DNA from: Gemmatimonadaceae bacterium
Lineage (GTDB): Bacteria > Gemmatimonadota > Gemmatimonadetes > Gemmatimonadales > Gemmatimonadaceae
Assembly (NCBI GenBank): GCA_025362035.1
Contig: JANYIN010000074.1
Coordinates: 62,001-126,000 of the forward strand
Direction: 5' to 3'
DNA: 64,000 bases
The position numbers were made by a program, and so were the translations under genes. The notes below the pieces were generated by a model. It was not told the DNA's origin. It worked only from the letters and a program-made list of their open reading frames with translations, and made no database searches. How positions within the stretch are numbered: the stretch's first letter is position 1; the number at the start of each line of letters is the position of its first letter. This document shows, piece after piece, positions 42,391-52,968 of the stretch.

Positions 42391-43005
42391 ATGCCTGCCG
42401 CCAATCATCGTCCTGCCCTGGCCCACCTCAACCGCGCGGACCCAATCCTTGCCGGACTCATCAGGCGCATTGGGCCTTACCGGATGGAACTCCGACGGAG
42501 CGGCACACACTACGACGCGCTAGTTCGGTCGATTGTGTTTCAGCAGCTCTCGGGAAAGGCAGCGGGCACGATTCACCGCCGCTTCTGCGAGTTGTTTCCT
42601 GGCAAGCGGCCGCGCGCCCAGGACGTGGCGAGCAGTAGCGACGACAGGCTTCGATCCGCTGGCCTCTCTCGGCAGAAGCTCGCATACGTGCGAGATCTCT
42701 CCGCGCGCGTTGCCGAGGGATCTCTGCCGCTGGCGCACCTTGGGCGTCTGGCGGACGAGGCGATCATCGAACACTTGGTTCAGGTCAAAGGGATCGGCCG
42801 CTGGACGGCGCAGATGTTTCTCATGTTCCGGCTTGGTCGACCGGACGTGCTGCCGGAGTTGGACCTAGGTGTCCAGGCGGCGATTCAGCGCGCATATGGC
42901 CTGCGCGTGCGCCCGACGCCACGAGAGGTCGTCCGAATCGGAACCCCGTGGCATCCTTACGCCTCGGTAGCGAGTTGGTATCTCTGGCGGTCGCTCGAAG
43001 AATAG
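42391..43005 (+). CDS. DNA-3-methyladenine glycosylase II (AlkA-type)
   Basis: A protein of 204 residues of the HhH-GPD superfamily. HYDALVRSIVFQQLSGKAAGTI is the N-terminal core and VKGIGRWTAQMFLMF the helix-hairpin-helix. Catalytic Asp158 lies in PELDLGVQAAI. It has no Fe-S loop, unlike MutY/Nth. It removes alkylated purines such as 3-methyladenine to begin base-excision repair. The N-terminal domain of E. coli AlkA is absent, as in many short bacterial homologues. The start ATG 42391 fits the first conserved residues. Confidence 0.88.
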   Translation: MPAANHRPALAHLNRADPILAGLIRRIGPYRMELRRSGTHYDALVRSIVFQQLSGKAAGTIHRRFCELFPGKRPRAQDVASSSDDRLRSAGLSRQKLAYVRDLSARVAEGSLPLAHLGRLADEAIIEHLVQVKGIGRWTAQMFLMFRLGRPDVLPELDLGVQAAIQRAYGLRVRPTPREVVRIGTPWHPYASVASWYLWRSLEE

Positions 43006-43109
43006 GACGGTGACAGCAGATCCCGAAGGCGGAAGCACATCGATCCTGAAGCCGCAGGCGGCGGTGGCACTCCACGTCACCCCCGTTCCCTCGTTCCCGA
43101 CCGTCCGAC

Positions 43110-44369
43110 ATGCTTGTCGTCCGCGACGATTCCGAAAAGATCCGTCAGTACGCGATCATGCGTCGCAGAGCCACCGCGCTCCTGGCGGCGTTCACCGTGC
43201 TATTCGCGGTCGCGGCGATTGTCATGCACTTGCGGCCCGATCTCTCGCCGTTCTGGATGGGTCTGGTGCGCGCGACAGCCGAAGCCGCAATGGTGGGTGG
43301 AGTCGCCGACTGGTTTGCCGTCACCGCTCTCTTTCGCCATCCGCTCGGCATTCCCATTCCGCACACGGCCATCGTGGCGCAACGCAAGGATCGCATTGGT
43401 CGGAGTCTGGGCAACTTCGTAGGCAGTAATTTTCTCTCGCGTGACGTAATCGCGAGGCAGCTGTCGGGACTGCGGCTGGGTGAACGCGCCGCGACCTGGC
43501 TGGCGGCGCCGGAACATCGCACGCGCGTCGCCCGCGCCATCGCGGGCGGAGTGGCACGCGCGGCAGAGTCCATTCCAAGCGAGGAGCTGCAGGTGTCGGT
43601 GCACGACACACTCGTCGCGCAGCTGCAGAAGGCACACATCGCTCCGATCCTCGGTGACCTGTTGACTCTCGCCACGACGGACGACCGGCATCACGAGATG
43701 CTCAACCGGCTCGTGCATCTCGTGAGCCGAATCGTGGACGAGAACAAGGAACTCATCCGCGATCGCATCGCTCGCGAAAGTCCGTGGTGGATGCCAGGCG
43801 CCGTCGACGATAAGCTCTACCAGAAGATCGTTGCCGGAATCGAGCGCACGCTCAACGAAGTCGTCGCCGACGAGCAACATCCGTTGCGCGGGCAATTCGA
43901 CTTGGCGCTCCGCGGCTTCGTCGAAAAGCTGCATTCGAGCCCGGAGACTATCGCAAGGACCGAGGCAATTAAGGAGCGGTTGCTGGCGCATCCGGCCATT
44001 GCGGAGCTCTCGGGATCGCTGCTGGTGGCGGCGCGGAACTCACTGGCGAAATATGCGGGACCCGACGCGCCCTCGCCGGAACCACTGGAGCGCGCAATCG
44101 GCGCGATCGCGGAACGCGTGCTGGGGAACGAGGCCTTGCTACGCGATGTGGATGATGCGGTGGAACGCGTGGTACTCGGTGTGGTGGACCAATACCGACC
44201 CGAAGTCGCGGAATTGATAGCCAAAACCGTGGAAGGGTGGGATGCGACCGATGCGTCCAGGAAGATCGAAGTGCAGGTCGGTCGCGACTTGCAGTTCATT
44301 CGCATCAATGGGACACTGGTGGGGGCGCTCGTGGGGTTGCTGCTCTTTTTCGTCAATCGGTTCGTGTAG
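43110..44369 (+). CDS. DUF445-family membrane protein
   Basis: A protein of 419 residues. An N-terminal helix is followed by EAAMVGGVADWFAVTALFRHPLGIPIPHTAIV, the DUF445 (YjiN) signature, with RKDRIGRSLGNFVGSNFLS. A long helical soluble region comes next and the C-terminus ends in a hydrophobic anchor (INGTLVGALVGLLLFFVNRFV). The family is of unknown function. ATG 43110 is used. Confidence 0.9.
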   Translation: MLVVRDDSEKIRQYAIMRRRATALLAAFTVLFAVAAIVMHLRPDLSPFWMGLVRATAEAAMVGGVADWFAVTALFRHPLGIPIPHTAIVAQRKDRIGRSLGNFVGSNFLSRDVIARQLSGLRLGERAATWLAAPEHRTRVARAIAGGVARAAESIPSEELQVSVHDTLVAQLQKAHIAPILGDLLTLATTDDRHHEMLNRLVHLVSRIVDENKELIRDRIARESPWWMPGAVDDKLYQKIVAGIERTLNEVVADEQHPLRGQFDLALRGFVEKLHSSPETIARTEAIKERLLAHPAIAELSGSLLVAARNSLAKYAGPDAPSPEPLERAIGAIAERVLGNEALLRDVDDAVERVVLGVVDQYRPEVAELIAKTVEGWDATDASRKIEVQVGRDLQFIRINGTLVGALVGLLLFFVNRFV

Positions 44370-44398
44370 TCGCCCGTGACCTCATCGCTTGGAGAATC

Positions 44399-45889
44399 GT
44401 GATCAGTCGCCTGGCACTTTGGGCGCTGCTCGCCCCAACGGGGCTCGCCGCGCAGGCTCAGCAGGAATACGCCGGCCGGCGGGCCGACCTCGCCGCGCGG
44501 CTTCCGGACGGCGTGTTCGTCGCGCTCGGCGGGCGTGAGCCGGCTCAGGACTACGTGTCCTTTGAGCAGACGCCGTCCTTCTACTATCTCACCGGCTTCA
44601 GGGAGCCGGACGCGGCGCTGCTGCTGATCAAGCAGGGCGGCGCCGTGCGCTCTGCCACAATCTTCGTGCAACCGCGGCAACCGAATCGCGAGGTGTGGAC
44701 GGGCTCGCGGGTTGGTGTCGACGCCATCGGCACGCTTACGGGAATTCGTGGGCGGGCCGCGCATGAATTGCCCCGGGTGCTGGACAGTCTCGCCGCGGCG
44801 GGCCTGCCCTTCACGGTGGTGGGCGACCTGAGTCCGCGCGGGTCGGACGAGGACGGCGCAACCGGCAGCTTGCGTACGTCCGACGAACAACTTTTCGATC
44901 AGCTCAGAAGGAAGCACCCAGCATTCAAGCTGACAGCGGTGAACGATATCGTCGAGCAACTGCGAGGTCGGAAGAGCTCCGCGGAGCTGACCCAGATTCG
45001 CAACGCGGTGGACATCACCGTGCGCGCGCAAAAGGAGGCGATGCCCGCGGTGAAGCCCGGCATCAACGAGTTCGAGATCCAGGCGCTCATCGAGTACACG
45101 TTCCGCCGCAACGGCGCGGATCGTCCGTCGTTCTCCACGATCGTGGGATCGGGGCCCAACTCCACGACACTGCACTACAACCGTGACGACCGATTCATCG
45201 AATCGGGCGACCTGGTGGTCATGGACGTCGGCGCGTCGTTCAAGGGGTATGCTGCGGACGTTACGCGAACGGTGCCGGCAAGCGGAACCTTCACGTCGCA
45301 GCAGCGGGCCGTGTATCAGATCGTTCGCGACGCGCAGGCGGCGGCGGAGCGACAGGCCACGCTGGGGAACGCCGCACGTTTGATGACCGATTCGTCGAAC
45401 GCGGTACTGGCGGCGGGGCTCGCGCGCCTGGGCCTGATCGAGTCGCCGAACGCGACGTACGATTGCTCGGCGGGTGCGCAGCCACGACCGTGCGCTCAGT
45501 TTCGCCTGTATTACATGCACGGGTTGGGGCACGGCATCGGACTCGAGGTTCATGATCACGAGCAGTTCTACGATACGGGGCGCATCCAGCCCGGCAGCGC
45601 CTTCACGATCGAACCGGGTATCTACGTGCGTGAACATCTGCTGGACGAAATTCCGGATACGCCGCGCAATCGCGAATTCGCCTCCAGGGTTCGAAACGCG
45701 GTCACGACGTACGGCAACATCGGCGTGCGCATCGAGGACGACTACATCGCGACCACTAACGGAGTGGAATGGCTGTCGCAGGGCGCGCCGCGGGAGATCG
45801 TCGAGATCGAGGCCCTGATGAAGCAGGGTTCCACAGGCGTCGCGGCTCGTGACGAGTTTCGCGTCGAGAAGTATCGAATGACGCCCTGA
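44399..45889 (+). CDS. Exported M24B aminopeptidase P-type metallopeptidase
   Basis: A protein of 496 residues from GTG 44399 with a signal peptide (RLALWALLAPTGLAAQAQ). An AMP_N domain (about 25-170) is followed by the pita-bread catalytic domain. The five metal ligands are visible: two Asp in MDVGASFKGYAADVTRT, His in MHGLGHGIGLEVHD, Glu in TIEPGIYV and Glu in RIEDDYI. It releases N-terminal residues preceding proline. The usual PepP is cytosolic; export here suggests trimming of external proline peptides. The next gene starts three bases after the stop. Confidence 0.9.
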   Translation: MISRLALWALLAPTGLAAQAQQEYAGRRADLAARLPDGVFVALGGREPAQDYVSFEQTPSFYYLTGFREPDAALLLIKQGGAVRSATIFVQPRQPNREVWTGSRVGVDAIGTLTGIRGRAAHELPRVLDSLAAAGLPFTVVGDLSPRGSDEDGATGSLRTSDEQLFDQLRRKHPAFKLTAVNDIVEQLRGRKSSAELTQIRNAVDITVRAQKEAMPAVKPGINEFEIQALIEYTFRRNGADRPSFSTIVGSGPNSTTLHYNRDDRFIESGDLVVMDVGASFKGYAADVTRTVPASGTFTSQQRAVYQIVRDAQAAAERQATLGNAARLMTDSSNAVLAAGLARLGLIESPNATYDCSAGAQPRPCAQFRLYYMHGLGHGIGLEVHDHEQFYDTGRIQPGSAFTIEPGIYVREHLLDEIPDTPRNREFASRVRNAVTTYGNIGVRIEDDYIATTNGVEWLSQGAPREIVEIEALMKQGSTGVAARDEFRVEKYRMTP

Positions 45890-45892
45890 GGC

Positions 45893-47881
45893 GTGCGTCT
45901 CCACGGGTTCCGACGATGGAGCGCGGCCATCCCGACAGGCGCCGCGTTGCTGCTGTCCGTATTCGGCCTGTACCCGCTTGCTAATCGCCTGAGCGACGGG
46001 GACGCGGCGCAGTGGTACCCCCACGCACTCGCCTTTTGGTTCGTGTTCGGCGGGCTCCTGCTGGTGGTGCTAGTGGCGCTCTCGCGCTGGTTGCCACGAC
46101 GAATGGACACGCTCTGGCGCGCGGCGAGCGCGAGTGTGCTCCGGATGCCCACCTCGGCGTTCCTTGGCGCCGTGGCGCTCTTCACGTTCGTCGCGGCTGC
46201 CGCCATCGCGACGATCTGTTTCGGGCGCCAGCCGCACAACGCGGACGAGGTGGCCCAACTCTTCCACGCGAAGATCCTGCTCAGCGGGCGACTCGCGTTG
46301 CCACCCGATCCGAATCCCGAGTTCTTCGGGATGGACAACATGATCGACGTGGGCAAGTGGTATTCGCAGTTCCCGGTGGGAGGCCCCGCGCTGCTCGCAT
46401 TGGGGGTCGCGCTCGACGCCGCGTGGCTACTCAATCCGCTGCTGCTGGCGCTGACCGTCGTCTCGTTGCACGAGTTCGCGCGGCGAGCCTATGGCGAAGC
46501 GGTGGCACGCGCGGCCGCACTTCTGCTGGCTCTCTGCCCCTTCGCCCTATTCATGGCCGCCAGCTTCATGAATCACATGCCGGTGCTCTGGCTGGCAAGC
46601 GTGTCCATGGCGCAAGTGGCGGCCTGGACGGACGCGGAGCGGCCACGCGATTCGTTTCGAACGGCGGCCACGATTGGACTCGCGCTCGGCGCAGCGTTCA
46701 CGATCCGACCGCTGGATGCGATCGTGGTCGCAGCGGTGATCGGTGGCATGCAACTCACGCAGATGAGAAGAAATAAGGCGCGCGTCGGGTCGATCGTGTG
46801 CGAAGTCGTTGCGGGGTTGATACCGCTTGCGGCGTTGTTTTCCGTGAATATGCGGACCACCGGCGCCCCGCTTCGTCTCGGGTACGAGGTGCTCTACGGC
46901 AACGCGCACCAACTCGGCTTCCATGTGGATCCCTATGGAACGCTGCACTCACCCCTGCGCGCGCTCGTTTTCGCTTCGAAGTACCTGTTGGAGCTCAACC
47001 TCTTCGCGTTCGAGTGGCCGCTGCCCGCGATGGCGATCGTCATCGCCGGCCTGCTTGCACTCCGGGCACCCACAAAGTGGGACTACTTCCTCATCGCGTT
47101 GCTCGTAGCGCAGGTGGTGGCATACGCACTCTACTGGCACGACGGAAGCTTCCGCGGGCCCCGCTTTCTGTTCACCGCGCTGCCCGCCGTCGTCATCTTC
47201 GCCGCGCGGGCGCCTTTCGCCGTTGCCGACGTCACCCGAGGTGTTACCCGTCGCGTAGTACTCTTTGCACTGCCCGTCTGCGTGCTGTTCGCCTGGCTGG
47301 CGTACGGCTTCAGTGACAGTGTGCCCGGAAGGATCCGGATGTATCGGCGCGCATCGCCGGTTGGTCGTGTGGATGCCGTGACGCTCGCGAGAGATGCAAG
47401 CCTTCACCACGCCCTGGTCTTTGTGAATGAGGGACGCGAAGCCCGGAACCTCCACTACCTGTGGACTCTCGGGCTCGGTCGTGGAGACGCGGCGCGGGTG
47501 ATGGTATCTGCGTCATCGTGCGCGGTCCGGCTGTCGATCGACGATGAAGAGAAGCTCACGACAGTCAGGGCCGCCGGCCGGCTCGCGCGGTTGGTGCGCG
47601 GCGCGCTCGCCCACGATCAATCGTCGTCCAGTGCGATTCCCGAGCTTTGCGCCGCGGATGACCGCCTGGACGAAAAGGGGTCCGCATCCTACGCTCCGTT
47701 CTTCCCCGCCAATTCCATCGACGCGAACGGAAGGATTGGCGGGGACGTGGTGTATGTCCTCGAGCTCGGAGCGCACGACGAAGTGCTACGTGCGCGCTTC
47801 GGCGACCGTCGCTGGTACCGGTTCGGGCAATTGCGAGCCCGGGGCGATTCGCTACCGACCCTCATGCCCTACAAGCCATAG
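45893..47881 (+). CDS. Polytopic membrane protein, GT39/ArnT-like glycosyltransferase
   Basis: A protein of 662 residues from GTG 45893. It has about twelve hydrophobic helices and a C-terminal soluble domain (about 480-660). The first large loop holds CFGRQPHNADEVAQLFHAKILLSGRL, where Asp-Glu resembles the acidic catalytic pair of GT-C enzymes that use polyprenyl-phosphate sugars. The acceptor is unknown. It is translated directly after the M24 peptidase gene and is convergent with a second GT-C gene. Confidence 0.7.
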   Translation: MRLHGFRRWSAAIPTGAALLLSVFGLYPLANRLSDGDAAQWYPHALAFWFVFGGLLLVVLVALSRWLPRRMDTLWRAASASVLRMPTSAFLGAVALFTFVAAAAIATICFGRQPHNADEVAQLFHAKILLSGRLALPPDPNPEFFGMDNMIDVGKWYSQFPVGGPALLALGVALDAAWLLNPLLLALTVVSLHEFARRAYGEAVARAAALLLALCPFALFMAASFMNHMPVLWLASVSMAQVAAWTDAERPRDSFRTAATIGLALGAAFTIRPLDAIVVAAVIGGMQLTQMRRNKARVGSIVCEVVAGLIPLAALFSVNMRTTGAPLRLGYEVLYGNAHQLGFHVDPYGTLHSPLRALVFASKYLLELNLFAFEWPLPAMAIVIAGLLALRAPTKWDYFLIALLVAQVVAYALYWHDGSFRGPRFLFTALPAVVIFAARAPFAVADVTRGVTRRVVLFALPVCVLFAWLAYGFSDSVPGRIRMYRRASPVGRVDAVTLARDASLHHALVFVNEGREARNLHYLWTLGLGRGDAARVMVSASSCAVRLSIDDEEKLTTVRAAGRLARLVRGALAHDQSSSSAIPELCAADDRLDEKGSASYAPFFPANSIDANGRIGGDVVYVLELGAHDEVLRARFGDRRWYRFGQLRARGDSLPTLMPYKP

Positions 47882-47912
47882 GCGGCGGCGCTCATTCCGG
47901 GACGATGGGCTG

Positions 47913-49370
47913 TCAGTGCAGCGGGCGACCGCCCGCCAATTGTCTGCGGCTCGCCTCCCACAGTTCGCCATCGGGATACCGCGCGATGAGTGTCGGCTCC
48001 GCGAACTGCGCAGGATCGATGATGTGCCTGGCGAGCGCCCACGCGAGCGTCTGACCCTGGCGTGGATCGAGGACCAAAAACGCTCTCCGCGACGAGTACA
48101 GCGGGACGGTCAGCATGGCCGTATCCGCTCCGGCGCGAGGAAAGTAGTACAGCAGGGGGCCGAAGGTTGGAATCAACGCGAGCACGCGATCGCCGGCGCG
48201 AAGCCTCGGGCTAAGGATCGCCGTCATGTCCCGGGCAGACCGAAACGTGCCCGTATCATCTGACTGTTCAGCAGCATGCGTCGTGGCCGCCACCACGAGT
48301 GTAATCGTCGCCACGGCGAGCGGCATCCACTTATCGCGCGGAACGTCGCGGGAGGCGAACCGTGGCAGGCAGCGAAGCACGCCTCGCGCGACGGCGATGA
48401 GGAAGAGTGGCAGGAGAAACAACCAGACGCGCACGAACGGCGCGCGATGGGTCGCCATGAGAAGCGCACCGCACCAGATTGCCGCGGCGGCCACGAGCGA
48501 AGGACGATCATCGGGCGCGCGCCTACGAACGCCAATCAGCGCGAGAAACGCGACGCCGGCCGTGCTCCACCACGGCAGCGGACTGACCCAGCTGGCGAGA
48601 GTGCTGACCACCATTCTCGGTAGCGCGGCCGCGAACTTGGGCCATGGACTGGGCTCCACGAACTTGTTGCCGGCAAGCGCATGAAGTCCGGCGGTTGCAA
48701 CGATTGGAAGATAGAGGAGACCGGCCAGGATACCGGCGCTCAGACTTGCAGCCGCGAGCGCGGCCAGGAATCGCGGGCGGCGCATCCGGTCCATCGGTCG
48801 CGACGCCAACGCGAGCCACACGACGACGACGCCGAGAGGATACAACATCACGGGGATCGTGTAGAGTCCCGCCGCCGCAGTGAGCGAGAACATCGTCCAT
48901 TTGCCGAGCGCGGCGCTGAGGCGGAGTTCGTCGGCCACGAGCAACAGCACGAGGAAGAGTGCGACGACGAGCGAGTAACCGCGCGCGTTAGTCGCGTAGA
49001 GAACGAGTTGCGTGGCGCCCACGCTCAGCGCAGCCGCCAGCATCGCGCTCTTCTCGTCCGCGAAGCGCCTCCCTACCGCCCACGTGAGCGGCACGATGGC
49101 CACCCCGGCGATGAACGCGGGAAGTCGCAACGCCCAGGGCGCATAGTCGACCCCCTGCGCCAACAGCTTGGCGAGCAACGAATAGAAAACGTGATTGTTC
49201 GGCTGCTGATACGATGCGACGATGCTGCCCCATGGTCGGCCGACATAATACGCCCACGAGATGGATTCGTCGAAGCGCATCGGCTGGCCGATGGCGAACA
49301 ACCGGCACGCGGCGCCGAGGAGGGTGATGCCGAGGATCGTCGGGACTTGCCGCGACCGCTGGTCGGGCAC
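47913..49370 (-). CDS. GT39/ArnT-like membrane glycosyltransferase
   Basis: A protein of 485 residues from GTG 49370. The first periplasmic loop has PMRFDESISWAYYVGRPWGSI, with the Asp-Glu pair typical of GT-C family 39/83 enzymes (protein mannosyltransferase and ArnT-like). QQPNNHVFYSLLAKLL follows. About ten more helices and a C-terminal soluble tail complete it. The GTG lies one base after the fadA stop, so the last gene of the fadN-fadA operon is a glycosyltransferase, which is functionally unrelated. Confidence 0.78.
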   Translation of the reverse strand: MPDQRSRQVPTILGITLLGAACRLFAIGQPMRFDESISWAYYVGRPWGSIVASYQQPNNHVFYSLLAKLLAQGVDYAPWALRLPAFIAGVAIVPLTWAVGRRFADEKSAMLAAALSVGATQLVLYATNARGYSLVVALFLVLLLVADELRLSAALGKWTMFSLTAAAGLYTIPVMLYPLGVVVVWLALASRPMDRMRRPRFLAALAAASLSAGILAGLLYLPIVATAGLHALAGNKFVEPSPWPKFAAALPRMVVSTLASWVSPLPWWSTAGVAFLALIGVRRRAPDDRPSLVAAAAIWCGALLMATHRAPFVRVWLFLLPLFLIAVARGVLRCLPRFASRDVPRDKWMPLAVATITLVVAATTHAAEQSDDTGTFRSARDMTAILSPRLRAGDRVLALIPTFGPLLYYFPRAGADTAMLTVPLYSSRRAFLVLDPRQGQTLAWALARHIIDPAQFAEPTLIARYPDGELWEASRRQLAGGRPLH

Positions 49371-49371
49371 G

Positions 49372-50550
49372 CTAAGCCGAGTACACCTCGAAGACCCCTG
49401 CCGCTCCCATGCCTCCGCCGATGCACATGGTGACTAGTCCGTATCCGCCGCCACGTCGTGCAAGTTCGTGCACGAGTTGGGTGGTGAGCTTCGCGCCAGT
49501 GGCGCCGAGCGGATGACCGAGCGCGATGGCGCCGCCGTTCACATTGACCTTGTCTTCCGGCATTTCCAGTTCACGCATCACGGCGACGACTTGGGCCGCG
49601 AACGCTTCGTTGAACTCGATGAGATCGATGTCGGACATCGCCAGGCCCGCGCGCGCAAGTGCCTTCGGCACCGCCTTGACCGGGCCGACGCCCATGATGT
49701 CGGGATCAACGCCGGCAACGGCGAAGCTGACGAAGCGCGCCAGCGGCTTGAGGCCGAGCGCATCCGCACGTGACCGTCGCATGAGCAGCACCGCCGCCGC
49801 ACCATCGGAGAAGGGGCTCGCGTTGCCGGCAGTGACGGTGCCGGTCGCCTTGTAGGCCGGCCGAAGCTTGGCGAGACCCTCGGCGCTGGTGTCCGCGCGA
49901 ACGAGTTCGTCCTTGGCAAACTCCCCTTGATGCACTTGCTTCTCCGTGCCGTTCCACGTGACGCGCTGCACCGGCACCGGCACGATCTGCGAGTCGAACG
50001 CGCCGGTGGCGATCGCCGCCGCCGCCCTCTGCTGGCTGCGCAGCGCCCAGGCATCCTGTTCCGCGCGGCTCACCTTCCAGCGTTCGGCCACGCGTTCCGC
50101 CGTGAAGCCCATGCCGATGTACGACTCCATCGCGTCGAGATCCAGACGGGCATGATAGCCCGACATCGGCACCTGGCTCATCATCTCGATGCCGCCGCTG
50201 AGTACGACGTCCGCCATGCCGCTCATGATCTGCATCGCGCCATCGGCGATCGTCTGCAGTCCCGAGGAGCAGAACCGGTTGATCGTCTGGGCCGGCACCT
50301 CCACCGGGAAGCCGGCGCGCAGCGCGCTCAATCGGGCGACGTTCAGCCCTTGCGACGCTTCCGGCATCGCGCAACCCCAGGCCACGTCGTCGATGATGGC
50401 AGCGTCGATGCCCGCGCGCGCCACCGCCTGCTTCATCAGGAGCGCACTCAGCTCGACCGGGTGCGTGGTCGCCAGGGCACCGTCTTTCTTGCCTTTCGCC
50501 ACGGCGGACCGCACCGCCGTAACGAGCACCGCCTCGTTCTTGTCAGTCAT
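49372..50550 (-). CDS. fadA: Acetyl-CoA C-acyltransferase (3-ketoacyl-CoA thiolase)
   Basis: A protein of 392 residues. Acyl-enzyme Cys94 is in [10 protein letters not shown]. The catalytic His is in [14 protein letters not shown] and the second Cys in [23 protein letters not shown] is present. It cleaves 3-ketoacyl-CoA with CoA to give acetyl-CoA and a shortened acyl-CoA, the last step of beta-oxidation. AGAGGAGATC precedes ATG 50550. It lies eight bases after fadN, as expected for the trifunctional pair. Confidence 0.94.
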   Translation of the reverse strand: MTDKNEAVLVTAVRSAVAKGKKDGALATTHPVELSALLMKQAVARAGIDAAIIDDVAWGCAMPEASQGLNVARLSALRAGFPVEVPAQTINRFCSSGLQTIADGAMQIMSGMADVVLSGGIEMMSQVPMSGYHARLDLDAMESYIGMGFTAERVAERWKVSRAEQDAWALRSQQRAAAAIATGAFDSQIVPVPVQRVTWNGTEKQVHQGEFAKDELVRADTSAEGLAKLRPAYKATGTVTAGNASPFSDGAAAVLLMRRSRADALGLKPLARFVSFAVAGVDPDIMGVGPVKAVPKALARAGLAMSDIDLIEFNEAFAAQVVAVMRELEMPEDKVNVNGGAIALGHPLGATGAKLTTQLVHELARRGGGYGLVTMCIGGGMGAAGVFEVYSA

Positions 50551-50558
50551 GATCTCCT

Positions 50559-52877
50559 CTAGTTGCGAAGCGGCTTGCCGGTCTTGAGCGTGTACGCGAT
50601 GCGCTCCTGCGTCTCCTTCGTTCCGAGCAACCGAAGAAAGGCTTCGCGCTCGAGGTCGAGGATGTCCTGCTCGGTCACGGTACGCGCCGGCCCGTCGCCC
50701 CCGCAGAGCACGTACGCGAGCTCCTTTGCGATACGCACTTCGTGATCGGTGATCGCGCCTCCTTCACGCATGGCCCAGCCGGCGTACAGCAGATTGCCCA
50801 AGCCTTCCTTTCCGATTGCCGTGATCGTGCGAGGCGCTGGCGCGATGTAGTCGTCCGCAAGATCGAGCACGCGCGCCTTTGCGTCGGCGATGAGCCGATC
50901 GCGATTCATCGAGATGCGGTCGGCCGCGGGACGGAGGAAGCCAAGATTTCTCGCCTCGAGCGCGCTGGTGCTTGTTGTCGCCATCGCGATGAGCCTGAAG
51001 GCTCGCTTTGCGGCTTCAAACGGATCAGCCTCCTCGAACGGCTCGAGAGCCTGCGTAAAACGGAACAGCAACTCCTTGGTTCCGCCGCCCGCAGGAATCA
51101 ATCCGACGCCGGCTTCGACGAGTCCCATGTACAGCTCGGCATGTGCTTGAATACGGTCGCAATGCAGCGCGTACTCGCAGCCGCCGCCGAGCGTCAGCCC
51201 GAACGGGGCCGCGACCACGGGAAATGGCGCGTACCGGACGAGCTGCGCCCCTTCCTGGAAGTAGCGCACCATGGCGTCGAGTCCCTTCCAATCGCCAGCC
51301 TGCACTTGCGCGACCACCGCCGCGAGGTCGGCTCCCGCGCTGTACGCACGCGGGTCGTCGTTGCCGATCACCAGCCCGACATACTTGCCTGATGCGATGC
51401 ATGCGAGTCCCGAGCGCAGCATCGCGAGCACGCCGGCTCCCATCGTGTTCATCTTGCTGCGCGCTTCGAGCAGCAGCACGCCGTGGCCGAGATCGAGGAG
51501 GTTCGCGTCCGCCGACCCTTCCACAAAGCAGGTTTTGCGTCCCCGCACTTCGCTAAGCAGTATCCGTCCGGGAATCGGGGGCACCGGGGAGTACAGCGCC
51601 TTCTCGGTCAGCACCGACCAGCCCCCGTCGTGCGCGTGATAGAAGGCACCGCCCTTGGCGTCCGCCAGCAGCTGCGGCACGTCGAGCTGGAGCCGCGCGA
51701 ATCCTTCGCGGAGGGCGTCGTGACCGAACGTGTCCATCTGCTGGAACGGCCCGGCTTCCCAGGCGTATCCCCATTCGATCGCGCGGTCCACGGAGACGAG
51801 ATCGTACGCGATTGTCGGCGTAGTCTTCAGCGTGTAGTGCGACATGCGCACCAGGTAGTTGCGCACGAACTCGCCGTATTTCCCTGGCAGCTTCGCCGCC
51901 ATCGGAAGTCGCTGCTCGAGCGGCAATCTTGCGAGTGCCGAGAGCGCCGGATCGCCCACCTTGCTCTGCGGAGCGTACACGAGCGTCTTCCAGTCCAGCG
52001 TGAAGATGTCCTTGCCGGCCTTCTTGTAGAAGCCGGCGCCGGTCTTGTCACCGAGTCTACCGCTTTCCGCCAACGCCGTGACCCACTCGGGCATGCGGAA
52101 GTCTTCGCCGGTGCTGGCGCTCAGTCCCTTCGAGACATGGAGCAAGACGTCCAGGCCGGTGATGTCGGCAGTGCGGAACGTGGCGCTCTTCGCGCGGCCA
52201 AGCAGGGTACCGGTGAGCGCGTCCACCTCGTCGATCGTGAGGTCCGACTCCATCAACCCTTTCATCGCGGCGATCATACCGTACACGCCAAGCCTGTTCG
52301 CCACGAAGCCGGGAACGTCCTTGGCGATGACCACGCCCTTACCGAGCGCGACTTCACTGAAGTGTCGAGTCGCCGCCAGCACCTCCGTTGTCGTGTCCGG
52401 CGTAGGGATGATCTCGAGGAGATGCAGATATCGCGGCGGATTGAAGAAGTGCATGCCGAGGAAGTGGCGCTTGAACCGTTCGCTGCGCCCATGGGCGAGC
52501 ACCTTCATGGGAATCCCCGAAGTATTCGAAGCGACGATCGTCGTCTCGTTGAGCAGGGGCTCGAGTCGCTCGTACAGCGCCTGCTTGGGCGCCGGTTGCT
52601 CGACGATGGCCTCCAGAATCAGATCGCAATCCCCCAGTAGCGGGAGCGAGTCGTCGAGATTGCCAATGGTGATCAGTGACGCGCGCGCAGAATCCATGAA
52701 CGCCGCGGGCCGCGCTTTTCTGACGCGTTCCAAGCCCGCCCTGGCCGGTCCGTTCCTGTCACCGTCGCCGCCCGCGATGTCCAAAAGGATGACGGGGATA
52801 CCGGCTGATGCCGCGAGGGCAGCAATGCCGCTTCCCATGGTGCCGGCACCGATTACGCCGAGCTTGCTGATGCGCAT
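50559..52877 (-). CDS. fadN: 3-hydroxyacyl-CoA dehydrogenase / enoyl-CoA hydratase (FadN-type fusion)
   Basis: A protein of 772 residues. The dehydrogenase half is N-terminal: NAD motif [14 protein letters not shown] and catalytic His in [15 protein letters not shown]. The hydratase half is C-terminal: [22 protein letters not shown] and [16 protein letters not shown] hold the two Glu. The order is the reverse of FadB and matches B. subtilis FadN. It catalyses the middle two steps of beta-oxidation and works with FadA downstream. The start ATG 52877 is directly at the Rossmann motif. Confidence 0.92.
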   Translation of the reverse strand: MRISKLGVIGAGTMGSGIAALAASAGIPVILLDIAGGDGDRNGPARAGLERVRKARPAAFMDSARASLITIGNLDDSLPLLGDCDLILEAIVEQPAPKQALYERLEPLLNETTIVASNTSGIPMKVLAHGRSERFKRHFLGMHFFNPPRYLHLLEIIPTPDTTTEVLAATRHFSEVALGKGVVIAKDVPGFVANRLGVYGMIAAMKGLMESDLTIDEVDALTGTLLGRAKSATFRTADITGLDVLLHVSKGLSASTGEDFRMPEWVTALAESGRLGDKTGAGFYKKAGKDIFTLDWKTLVYAPQSKVGDPALSALARLPLEQRLPMAAKLPGKYGEFVRNYLVRMSHYTLKTTPTIAYDLVSVDRAIEWGYAWEAGPFQQMDTFGHDALREGFARLQLDVPQLLADAKGGAFYHAHDGGWSVLTEKALYSPVPPIPGRILLSEVRGRKTCFVEGSADANLLDLGHGVLLLEARSKMNTMGAGVLAMLRSGLACIASGKYVGLVIGNDDPRAYSAGADLAAVVAQVQAGDWKGLDAMVRYFQEGAQLVRYAPFPVVAAPFGLTLGGGCEYALHCDRIQAHAELYMGLVEAGVGLIPAGGGTKELLFRFTQALEPFEEADPFEAAKRAFRLIAMATTSTSALEARNLGFLRPAADRISMNRDRLIADAKARVLDLADDYIAPAPRTITAIGKEGLGNLLYAGWAMREGGAITDHEVRIAKELAYVLCGGDGPARTVTEQDILDLEREAFLRLLGTKETQERIAYTLKTGKPLRN

Positions 52878-52968
52878 TGGTCGAGATCTTGGCGAGGGAG
52901 AAACAACATTCCGGCGACGAACGTGATACGCGCGGAAGCTAGCGGCTTGGCAGAGTGTGGGTGAGCGC

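Noticed and set aside
47921..47936. GCGGGCG-AC-CGCCCGC hairpin at the 3' end of the GT39-like gene
   Set aside because: It lies inside the coding sequence and is short, so a terminator call between the convergent genes is not well supported.
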